Source: Cristatella mucedo (Eukaryota > Bryozoa > Phylactolaemata > Cristatellidae). From it: a stretch of 64,000 nucleotides of DNA. Made by a program: the position numbers and the translations under genes. Positions within the stretch are counted from its first letter, which is position 1, and the number at the start of each line of letters is the position of its first letter. Under the pieces are notes generated by a model. The model saw only the letters and a list, made by a program, of their open reading frames with translations, had not been told where the DNA came from and did no database searches. This document shows, piece by piece, positions 55,285 through 64,000 of the stretch. Location of the stretch: assembly GCA_009760855.2 (NCBI GenBank), contig WPIO01000020.1:684001-748000 (forward strand), read 5' to 3'.

Positions 55285-55590
55285 ACTGTACTGTATCTCC
55301 ATCTGTAACTCCACAAAGATACGACTAAGCGAGTGTTACCTAGAAGAGTATTCTAAAGTCCACTCAAAGCCTAGGCGGCTTTCGGTGCGAATTCCCAGCC
55401 AACATACTTAATCTCATGCAGCGAAAAGAATTTGAGAAGCACAGCTGAGTCGGGAGAGCAGTTGAGGTAGTAAGTAGCATGGAAGTAACAGCTCAGGGCA
55501 GCTGTAAAGGATGTGCCATAGCCAGCAGCAGGAGAGTAGATGTCGTTGCATACGAATTGTGGAAATGAGTTCCAGTCTAGTACTCAACCT
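55285..55590 (-). repeat. LINE-B 3' end
   Basis: 'TGTAACTCCACAAAGATACG', 'GAGTGTTACCTAGAAGAGTA', 'CAAAGCCTAGGCGGCTTTCG' and 'GGAAATGAGTTCCAGTCTAG' match the copy at 46.11 kb. Confidence 0.8.
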
Positions 55591-56550
55591 TCCTAATAAT
55601 AAATAGGGATGGTCTGTATAAAGCAACTACCCAGAAGCTATACAAGCTTGAGGAATACAGAACGGTGGCAGGGTAAAAGTTGTCAACATAGGGGCAATAC
55701 AGGAAGTAGAAATTCGCCGATATTTTGTGAAGCATTCAGAGGCATCAAATAGAGCGTCCAGTGACTTGAGAAAATGCAGTTACAAAGTTCAAATATTGTA
55801 TGGCCTTCACGTAGCGCTTGCACACCATTTCCAAGGGGCTGACTTTGGGACATTACACGCTTTATACTATTCTCTTAATTTTACAATCAAGTGCCAGCCA
55901 TCATCACAATCATCAATCAACTATGTAGTAATTGAACAGGGCCTGAAACTCACACCAAACCAACTAGTAAAGTGCGGACAAACATAGCACAGCTGGGTTA
56001 AGATTTTCTTGAGAAGGACGAAGCCACTATTATATAAATCTCAACCGATCAATGAGTGCTGCCGGTGCGACGCTCACATTACAGACAGCCTCCGCCCCAA
56101 GCAATTAGAGATGCACTTCATGCATCGGTAAGCAAGCGTTAGGGTATTGAAGTCGATGCTCGGCAAGCAAACTAGCAGTACTCACATTAACTGACTAACA
56201 GCAAGTGGGCCAAGGAAAGGCCTTATGTTGAGCACCGGGTGGCAGCACTGCCACTGGTTGCTTTACTCAGGGCACCAATTTGCACCTCTGCATACTAAAG
56301 AGTGATTCAAGAGAGCTGCATACGACCACGAACAAGTCAAACGGGGGAGGAGCAAGTTGACGCGTACGTCGCAACTAGAGCTGCCCTCTCTGAATCAACC
56401 ACAATCAAATGCTGGCCCGCGCAGTACATCGTACGCGAGACTCAGATTCGTCACACAACACTGCCGTCGCTATCTATTAGCTCTACCATGATTAACCGAC
56501 TCTCAATGTCACACGCACACACACAGACGCATTGACACGCCGACGTAAGC
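55591..56550. other. Unassigned stretch
   Basis: No gene recognised. A (CA)n scrap lies at 56,510-56,525. Confidence 0.4.
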
Positions 56551-56555
56551 TGCAC

Positions 56556-56801
56556 CTCTAGCAGCAGTTGGCAAAACCCGACGAAGCGAGCGAACGACCG
56601 GTTCGAAAGCATCGGGTCAGGTCGAATGAAGTCTTCGTTCGTCGCTAGACACTCGCAGCCGACTGCACCTGTAGGCAGTGTGCTCTCATCGAGGGGCACG
56701 CTGGCCACGAGCCAGAACCCAACGGCTCCAACGCCAACATCAAGGGCTCGTAGCATTTCTTCAAGATTATGAGCAGGCAGCTGGCACAGCCCCTCCGCCA
56801 T
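56556..56801 (-). CDS. Unidentified exon-like frame at the edge of a CpG island
   Basis: On the minus strand an 82-codon stretch from the ATG at 56,801 is open and protein-like: 'MAEGLCQLPAHNLEEMLRAL', then 'DVGVGAVGFWLVASVPLDES', then 'NEDFIRPDPMLSNRSFARFV'. A hydrophobic strand (VGAVGFWLVAS) follows a charged helix. An acceptor-like TACTCGCTGTCAG lies just upstream (about 56,828), in frame with DPPCRR before the Met, and a GAG/GTGCAG donor could end the exon at 56,556. Codon content is unlike the surrounding simple GC sequence. I do not recognise it with confidence. The order K..LLAV..DPP....AH..EEML....VG.WLV is loosely reminiscent of the N-terminal region of ODR-4-like proteins, but the family's PGG motif is missing. 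Confidence 0.35.
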
Positions 56802-56829
56802 ACGCCGGCACGGCGGATCACTGACAGCG

Positions 56830-58740
56830 AGTAAGTGTTTTGCCAAGTTCGAGTGGGACGCGTAACTGCCGTTGGCTGGTAGTGTGCGTCACGCAGGCAT
56901 CCTGGAGATCAGATTCGCTCGCTCTGCTGGTACGCAAGGCGGAAGTAGCTGCAGGCTCGAAGCGGTGGTTGTTGGCTCCTGCAAACTAGGAATCGCGGCG
57001 ATATTTGATTTTGAATTTATGCGACTAGACTGACCTCTCCTCTCGTGGCAATCGGTGCACTTCAGAGCGGCGACCGACGCGCAGGGGGCGCTTCTTGTAC
57101 ATCCAGGCACCGGCCTACGTCGCCGAGCGCCCCTTTTCAGCCCTCCGTTCGTCAACAAACTCTCCGCTCAACAGGTACGGCCGCCACTTCATAGCCGCGC
57201 TCGCGCCATGGCAAGATCGCGAAAGCGAGTGTACCCGGATCAATAAAGCTCTGCTCAGAATCGGCGCCCTCTCGGCTGCTCTCCAGCTCCGCCTGCCCGC
57301 TGCACGAGCGAGCGCCGTATTAGGCGGGATTTGATCGGCTGCGGCGGCGGCGGCGGCGGCTTCCGAATACCGCCCGTCCGTCCGGGATCGCTCGAGCGCG
57401 CCCCCCCCCCTCGCAGCTGCGACCAGCCCTCGCCTTTCCTAAGGCGGCGGCGGGCATCCCGCCTGCACTTCTAGACGCGATGCTATTGCTACGCAGGCGG
57501 CTGCTTCTGTGCGCATAAGGGAGCACCTTTCTGTGTCCGGAAACAGTGCGACGCACGCTCGGGTCGGCCGCGGGGACCCGACGCACCAGGCAGCGTCCGG
57601 GAGGCTAGGACGTGACCACCCGTCTTGACCTCGCGACGGAAAAACACGTCGAGCGGAACAGCACCTGCGCGCGCATGCATTTGCGCACACGTGGGCCGGG
57701 CTGCCGCCGTAATCGCGGCCGACTCATTCCGTGACGGTCGAGTGGTAGGTAGGCTGCCGCGGCCACGCTTATCATTATCGACGTCCTCGGCGTCTTGCGT
57801 GCTTCATCGCACGCGGAACGCTGAGCTAACGGCCGATGCCAATAGCTGGCCCGTTCAAGGTCGAGATCGGCGTGAATTGTTGGCAGCCTTTTTCTCGCAG
57901 CCGGCGATAGCCGCCGACTGCTGCAGCTGCTCCCCCCCCCCTACCATCCCGGCGTCGTACACTTGAGTTAGAACCTGTCGCCGCTGCGCTTCCCTTCAAC
58001 GCGAAGCCGCCGGTTCGTTCGTAGCGAGCGCCGCGTCAGCCGCCCGGCGGCGACAGCGCAGAGCCGAGAGCGGGTAGGGTGGTGGGGGGGGGGCTCGGTG
58101 CCCTCGGCGAGTCTTCGCGACCGCCCGCAGCGCTGCCTGCGTGAGCCTAGGCAGGCTGGCGGGCGCCTGCTTGCTGCGGTCGTCGCTCGCTATGCCGCCG
58201 CCGCCGCCTGCCGGAAGCGCTCGTTAATCGGGCGCCCGCTGCGCGGCGGCCGTCCGCTGCCGCTTGCTCGCGTCGTTTCGCTCAGCGTTGGCTGCTCGCC
58301 ATTCGGCGGCGAAGCGTGGTGATTGCCCTCAGGCGGGCGCGCCGAGCCCGTCGGTTGCCGTGGCTCACTCGCTCGGAAACAGGTCGCCGATTGCTGTATA
58401 GCAGAGCGTAGCTGAAAAGCTTCCAGATAACAATCGGTGTGTTTATTGCATGCAGCGCTGCCGACGCCATTCAGCCTCTGGTAATGCGGCCGCTTGCGAC
58501 TTGGCCAGCGGCTCCACATGGCTCCGACGACCTGCGACTAATTAGCCAGCTGGCTGCTTGGGGCGGGCCGCAGCGATGCCAAGGCTTCGTGCTCGGCTTC
58601 TCGTGGAGGCAGAGCTAAGGATTCGTGGTCGGTAGCCTCCGACGAGACTGGCTCACAGTCGGTCTCTCCTACCCCCTACCCCCAGCCCAGCCCCGTGAGC
58701 CTGCGCGATTTAGGCCGGCTACACAGATTCAGTTGCAGTT
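56830..58740. promoter_or_regulatory. CpG island
   Basis: Nearly two kilobases of CpG- and GC-rich sequence with GGCGGC repeats (57,342-57,361), C and G runs (57,402-57,410, 57,930-57,939, 58,083-58,092) and frames open on both strands. The shape is that of a promoter island, perhaps for a minus-strand gene starting at its left edge or for a 5' non-coding exon of the plus-strand gene at 63.5 kb. Neither is shown. Confidence 0.5.
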
Positions 58741-58944
58741 GTGGTGCTCAACAGACTGTCAGCTGCCAAAATGGTCCGGTTAGAAGGCCGCCTCGCTCCG
58801 GCACGTTGTCATCTAGTGGCGATCGGTCTGCTTGATTGTAGTGCTGTTGCTGTTAATGTACCGGACCCCGAAATGTTTTGCAATGTCTTTCAGCAGGGTG
58901 ATTGCATGCGTGACGCTCTCGTAACGGGCTTGCGTTTTCGTGCT

Positions 58945-59164
58945 CTTAATAATAATAATAATAATAATAATAATGCTCTTGATAAAGCGCCCTCAGAGAA
59001 CTCATTCTCTTCCTAGGCGCTTTACATTTTCTGCAAAGGGAAATGCGATTGAATCGTGAGTAATATCATGCTTGATAAACAACATGAACAACGTGGTTAG
59101 GGGAATGTAAATGCAAATTGCAAATGTGGTTAGTGGAAGCATGCACAGTGTCAGCACGCATAAG
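58945..59164 (-). repeat. LINE-A 3' end
   Basis: (AAT)n tail at 58,948-58,972, then 'AAAGCGCCCTCAGAGAACTC' and 'GGCGCTTTACATTTTCTGCA', with UTR words 'GTGGTTAGTGGAAGCATGCA' and 'CAGTGTCAGCACGCATAAGC'. Followed directly by a SINE-2. Confidence 0.88.
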
Positions 59165-59298
59165 CTCTTCTCGATCCAGGTCGTGGGTTCGAGTCCTGAA
59201 GTTGGTGATTCGTTGTTGCCCACCGCTGCAAGTTGTGGCTATAGCCGTTTGCCTCTTGTGCTGCGCTATATATTAAGGCTGTTGAGTCGGCAAACTTT
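59165..59298 (+). repeat. SINE-2 copy, head truncated
   Basis: 'GGTCGTGGGTTCGAGTCCTG' (box B), 'CCACCGCTGCAAGTTGTGGC', 'TATAGCCGTTTGCCTCTTGT', 'GGCTGTTGAGTCGGCA'. Confidence 0.8.
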
Positions 59299-62200
59299 TT
59301 TCTTTTGTTTTGTTGTCCCGAGTACTACACGGGACGATTGAGCTTTTTCCGATGCAGCACACTCTTATGTGCCATTTCTGTGTCTTGCTTCGCAAGACTT
59401 CGAAGCCTCAATTCGGTTCGTGCCTGTCCCAGAAAGCGACAGCATGCTGGTTCTTTGGTTTTCAATGCCACCCAGCGACTGAGTGCAGTGCTTGCTGTGC
59501 AAAAAACCGATGTTTCTCCTAAACGTGCAAATGCGGTTGGCCATGTTTGAACATGAATTTTTGTAAGCTTCGTATTCATCTACATATGTCTGCTATGTGG
59601 CCGTGGGCTACCCATGGACAGCCGTGGTAACGTGTTGGCAGCCGAGCCAGCTTACTCATGGTTTAACTTTCCTATCATAGGCTACCTCTGAAAACGTCAA
59701 GGTCTAGTTCCTTCCTTGGATGATACCACCCTTGCTTAGAACCCCTCCAAGCCTGAAAGGATTTCCCTCCCATCTCTTGAGCTTTCGGGCTCACTTTCAA
59801 ACGACCCATCGTGTATGTTTAGCACGGACACGTCATACTTGTCTTGTCTGACTAAGACGTGCAATCCTCTTCGGCACATACTTCTCTTAGTAGTGTTCGC
59901 TGTAACTGCTTTAGGCAAATCCATACAATGGTGATGGGGTGCACAACAGAGCAGCTTGTGATGTATAGTAGCTGCATTGCTTGAACTGTACTCCTGTAGT
60001 ATTTGTGGATATACAAACCGTGCCCCAATCCTGGTTTCTTTTCTGTGAGCCTCACCACAACCAGCTCGTCATAGCCCAGTTCTCACAGAAATGGCCACCT
60101 AATGATCGTGTGCTGCCGGAAGAGCAGGCACCCAGGATTGCACCACAGGCTTTTCTACTGACTGTTTCCTACCAGCATTATGCAGACACATAAGTTGCCT
60201 CTATAGCTGATTTGTAGTTTCTCTGAACTTGAACCGCATATTGCTTGAGGAATTTCTCTGCAACCTTTTACATTATGGCAGCAAGCAGTTGGTGCTATGC
60301 CTGACCTTATGTTTCTTATCTAAGGCCTTTCTCGAAGCCCGTAAGCAGAAATGTAAGACTCGAGAGATGGCTTACCAACTATGCAGTGCGAAACATTCTC
60401 GCATTAATTATGCAACTCAGCAGCATCTGTAAGTTGCCACCCATTTACTAGGCTTCTCACCTTCAATGCTTCTCCCTGGCTTCACTGGTTCTATAGCAAG
60501 TATCGAAGTGGTTTCAAGATCCGCAATCTGGCTCATGGGTTGCTACACTCGCCTGCACCAGCCTGCTACGATTCTGATTGCATCTCCTAGTGAGCCTCGG
60601 CTGCATTCCTGCCTGTCTAAGGCTAGCAAAAAAAGGCTGGATTATTGTGCTGCCGACCTGGACCCTAAAGTCATTTCGCATCAGGGTGATTTATTATTGG
60701 CTTGTTTTGGGGTGGCTGCAGGGTGCATCAATCATCAATGCCTGAGCCTCGGAGGTTGCTGTGGCTGCTTCTGTAACATCCTATTGGTTGCAGCTTGGTC
60801 ACTCGACTATGACAGTGTGCTAGTAGTTGCTGTTTATCAGCTACTGGCTGCTACCTGTCTTGAGCAGCTCGTTCTGTACATCAGCATGGAGCGGATGCTG
60901 CTTTAATGCTTCACAGATGGCGATGACGATGGCCCCCCATCGGATTTGCAAAGCTGCTGCTTGGCATTAGAGGCATACCCCTAGTGGAGGGGAGAACAGC
61001 CCATGCCATCCCTTTGTAGGGACTGTGCAGACATGTCATCGTGATCGGCCTGCAACCGACAAGCCCCTAGAACCCTCGTGGGATCTCCTGCCCCGGGTAG
61101 GGTCTAGGTTTGCCCCCTCCACCTTGTCTCCTTGGGCTTATTTTAGCTGGATGCCTTAAGCTGCATTTGTAGGGTTCAACTTTTTTTTAGACAACCTATC
61201 TAGCTAGCAAATTAATCAGATGAATTTGGCCAAGATCACCAAGACCATCAGAAACAGCAAACGAAGTTGGCCTAGTTGGCTGTACACAAGTTAGACCTGT
61301 ATTGGCCCAGGGGTAATGTGCTCACTTGTAATGACCAAGGTCAAGGTAATGACCAATCTCAAGAAAAGCACCCTGTCCAGGGATGTGCCCCGAAAGCTGC
61401 TTAGGCTTTGAGTAGACTAAAAGAAACTCCACTGCAGCACCCACTTTGTCCACGTGGCTTTGTGGTGCTGCAGATGGAGCTAGGTATACACAGAGGGTTA
61501 TGTTTGTAATGTTAATATATGGGTGTGCTAAGATGGTCCAATGGCTCGTCCACGATAATTTTGCATCGTATGTAAAACCTGGTTGGCAGGGATGGCATGC
61601 ATATCAGCTGCTGCAATCTCTCAACGATCAGCTTACTGGTTCTGACTGTTATTTGGTGCAAATGAATTGGATAGTGCTTGAAGCTGCATTTACCCTGTCG
61701 TCAACTTTTTTTAATGACCATCCACAAGCAAGATCATCAAAGCCATTTGGCCCAAGATCATTAGAGCATAATAAACATTAGAGGAAGCCTGTCATCCACG
61801 AGTTGGACCATGTTAGTAGGCTGTGCCCAGGGGCATCAGTTCAGCTCTTGCACCCAGTCATAGGCTTTCTGTGCTCTTGCAGAAGGAAAACTGGTGCAAC
61901 TGCGTAAGTGGCTGCATCGTTGAGCTTAGTGGCTACTTTCCGTTGAGCCGTGTTTGCAGTTGACATGCTCACGTCGGCTCGGCTTGCTCAGCCATTCCAT
62001 GCTGAGTGCTATTCGACAAATGCGTTTCTGACTCACTGATAGGTATAGTCCAGAAGGTCAGGGGAACAATGGTGACTAAAGCTACTTTTAGACGATCCAA
62101 CTTTCCAAATGCCTCAGATGTTTATGATGTTTTTGTGACCTTTGCAAAATTCCTGTGGTGATCTTGCTTGTTGGAAATATGGTCATACGAGTGGACCTTG

Positions 62201-62562
62201 TAAATGCAGCTTTACCTCAAAAGGAGTATAACTATACTTAAAGTATGAATGAAGTAGTATGAGGTCAACGAACTCACATGCTTATTATCTTTCACCCTGT
62301 CAATTCTAATGGCTGAACAATAAATTCCTACCTGTTGCAAAGAGCTTTTCTCGATAGTTAGTTACATACTCCCGATGAACCGAGATGCCAATTGGCTTTG
62401 TCCTACGTTTTTAAGTCCGGACATAATAGTGTTTAAAGCATCAAGTTTCTACTAATGCCCAAATGAGTTACCAGGTCTCTGCTTTGGCCAATCTCACTGT
62501 GCTGGCAAGCGGTGCACACCTCGGGGGCGCAGGGCTAACTTCCTTTTTTTAATGTTGTCGAC
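59299..62562. other. Unassigned intergenic stretch
   Basis: More than 3 kb in which I recognise no gene or repeat family. The longest ATG frame (60,466-60,906, plus, 146 codons) is Cys/Leu-rich and has no domain I know. A SINE-1-like scrap (TATTGGCCCAGGGGTAATGT) lies at about 61,302. Confidence 0.4.
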
Positions 62563-63425
62563 AATAATAATAATAATAATAATTCACTTGATAAAGCGCC
62601 CTCAGAGAACTCAATCTCTCTCTAGGCGCTTTACATTTGCTGTAAAGTGAAATGCAATTGAATGGTAAGTAAAATCATGCTTGAAAAACAAACGAGATGA
62701 ATAATATGGTTAGGGGTGACATGCACAGGGTCAGCATGCAAATGTGGTTAGTGGCAGCATGCACACTGTCAGCACGCATAAGCACATCAAAGACGAATCA
62801 CATGGACCCACTAAATGCTGTCCTAAATAGGTGTGTTTTTAGGTTCCTTTTAAATGTGGTCAGGTCAGGGGATGTTTTGACGCAGGTCGGGAGGCAGTTC
62901 CAGGCTTTGGGAGCATATGAACTAAATGCACGGTCTCCAAAGGATTTGAGGTTTGTACGAGGTATTTCTAGACTGTTGGATTCCGAGAAGCAGGTGGTAC
63001 CATGCTTGGCCTGATGGGGTAGTATATCTGACAGATAGGCTGGAGCCATAGAATGAAGGGACCTAAAAGTGAGCGACAAAACCTTGAAGTCAATCTGTTG
63101 CTTGACTGGTAGCCAGTGCAGGTCGGCGAGAAGTGGAGTAATGTGGCAACTGCGACGCTTACGACAGACAAGCCTAGCTGCAGAGTTTTGCACCAGCTGC
63201 AATCGCCTGATCGCACATGTTGGTAGGCCAGTAAGCAGTGAGTTGCAGAAGTCGAGACGAGATGTCACGAATGCATGGACCAACCTGGACGTGGTATCTT
63301 TATCTAAACAAGCCCGAATTTTAGCAATGTTATGAAGCTGAAAATAGGCTGATTTGACTGTGGAGCTGATATGGTCATCTAACGAGAGGTCGCTTTGGAA
63401 TATGACACCTAGATTCCGAGCCGAC
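62563..63425 (-). mobile_element. LINE-A copy, 5'-truncated, well preserved, abutting ALT exon 1
   Basis: AAT tail at 62,563-62,582, then the shared 3' UTR and an open frame with 'NLGVIFQSDLSLDDHISSTV', 'KIRACLDKDTTSRLVHAFVT', 'LQLVQNSAARLVCRKRRSCH' and 'SSYAPKAWNCLPTCVKTSPD', ending HLFRTAFSGSM. The 5' break at about 63,420 is only about 125 bases upstream of the alanine aminotransferase start codon. The minus frame runs on into the host sequence by chance. Confidence 0.9.
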
Positions 63426-63429
63426 GTCA

Positions 63430-63548
63430 CTGTGTGGTTCACTGAGGTCACTCGTTTGTCATAGGGGTGCTGCTTTGCGTAGGTGTTCACCTCTGGCTGC
63501 CCAGCTACTCCCATCATCCCAGCATCACGTCTCTCTCGTCGTTGTAGC
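63430..63548 (+). promoter_or_regulatory. GPT: 5' UTR / proximal promoter of the ALT gene (inferred)
   Basis: Between the LINE-A break and the first ATG lie about 120 bases with a CRE-like CGACGTCAC at 63,424-63,432. No TATA box is seen. The promoter is either compressed against the LINE or lies farther upstream, with a spliced 5' exon. Confidence 0.35.
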
Positions 63549-63752
63549 ATGTTTGTAGCTGTCCGAAGACCCCTTCGCTGCGCCTTGGCTGCCATGGCCA
63601 ACCAAACGAGCCACCTCAGCCAGTCGGCCGCTGCGCTGGCACCACGGGTGCTGTCGCTGGAGACCATGAATCCGTACGTTAAGAAAATGGAGTACGCCGT
63701 CAGAGGTCCCATCGTGCAGCGGGCAACTCAGATCGAGGACGAAATAAAGCAG
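63549..63752 (+). CDS. GPT: Alanine aminotransferase, first coding exon (partial gene)
   Basis: This exon encodes the N-terminus of a pyridoxal-phosphate enzyme that interconverts L-alanine and 2-oxoglutarate with pyruvate and L-glutamate. Its 68 codons end at the donor CAG/GTAAAG (phase 0). The diagnostic stretch is '[20 protein letters not shown]' followed by '[16 protein letters not shown]', matching the conserved N-terminal segment of animal ALT1/ALT2 (...MNP.V...[14 protein letters not shown]...). The lysine that binds PLP lies in later exons outside the window. Residues 1-33 are Arg/Ala/Ser-rich with no acidic residue ([19 protein letters not shown]), like a mitochondrial presequence. 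A second ATG at 63,594 has an excellent context (GCCATGG) and would give a shorter, probably cytosolic form. The first ATG was chosen because it is the first in frame after an upstream stop. Confidence 0.92.
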
Positions 63753-63842
63753 GTAAAGCAGACGATCAGCGGTTGCTTTCTTCTGCTGCTACAGCTCCTA
63801 GAGCTGCGCCTGCCAGTGCCTCTCGAGTGCACCCCTGCCGGT

Positions 63843-63871
63843 TTTATCTGAACGTGTGCTTGTGTGCGCGT

Positions 63872-63902
<31 letters not shown>

Positions 63903-64000
63903 CTGTGTGTGTGCTGAGTGTGTGTGCTGAGTGTGTGTGTGTGTGCTGTGCTGTGTGTGCTGTGTTGTGCTGTGTGGTGTGTGTGTGCTGAGTGTGTGTG
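63843..64000. repeat. (GT)n and GTGTGCTGAG-type simple repeat in ALT intron 1
   Basis: A GT dinucleotide run at about 63,855-63,900 passes into TGTGTGCTGAG and GTGCTGTGCT higher-order units up to the window end. Confidence 0.95.

Noticed and set aside
60466-60906. 146-codon ATG frame
   Set aside because: Cys/Leu-rich, no known domain, no neighbouring splice or poly-A evidence; kept only as unassigned sequence.

Overview
This window is animal nuclear DNA and is mostly transposon-derived sequence. Three things show it is eukaryotic. Coding exons are separated by GT...AG introns. Non-LTR retrotransposons with (AAT/TTA)n tails and two tRNA-derived SINE families occur throughout. Microsatellites are long: (CT)n, (TA)n, (GA)n and (GT)n. 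The ARPC4 protein is of the bilaterian type, and a six-cysteine CS-alpha-beta (defensin-like) peptide gene is present. Together these suggest an arthropod, perhaps a chelicerate with a large repeat-rich genome. That taxonomic guess is inference; a mollusc or another protostome is not excluded.

Layout. 0-11 kb holds fragments of two LINE families (called here LINE-A, CR1/L2-like with a TTA tail, and LINE-B with an ATTAC-type tail), a solo LTR inserted inside a LINE-B copy with a 4-bp target duplication, and SINEs. One SINE is split by a 380-bp insertion with a 9-bp target duplication. 11-16 kb is GC- and CpG-rich with huge (CT)n and (TA)n tracts and two short open frames that both end in a transmembrane helix plus basic tail. 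16.2-17.95 kb is a diverged tandem array with a period of about 175 bp. 20.4-21.4 kb has five perfect hairpins in two clusters. 21.4-32.06 kb carries three direct copies of a duplicated segment. The second contains an intact defensin-like gene (27,573-27,779). The first contains its broken paralogue (24,415-24,621) and has been invaded by an LTR. The third is truncated. 32-40.4 kb is a graveyard of LINE-A copies, including a 418-codon reverse-transcriptase frame at 35,234-36,490.

42.7-50.1 kb is a complete five-exon ARPC4 gene (Arp2/3 complex subunit 4, 168 residues) whose first coding exon is only the ATG. 50.8-56.4 kb is intergenic repeats. 56.5-58.7 kb is a CpG-rich island with a plausible minus-strand exon at its edge. 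59.3-62.5 kb shows nothing recognisable. At the right edge, 63,549-63,752 is the first coding exon of an alanine aminotransferase gene on the plus strand, directly downstream of a LINE-A insertion. Its intron 1 runs off the window.

The genes do not form a pathway. ARPC4 (actin branching) and alanine aminotransferase (amino-acid metabolism) are housekeeping genes embedded in repeats. The defensin-like locus is a small local gene family evolving by segmental duplication and decay. All judgements were made by eye; no alignment or database search was run.
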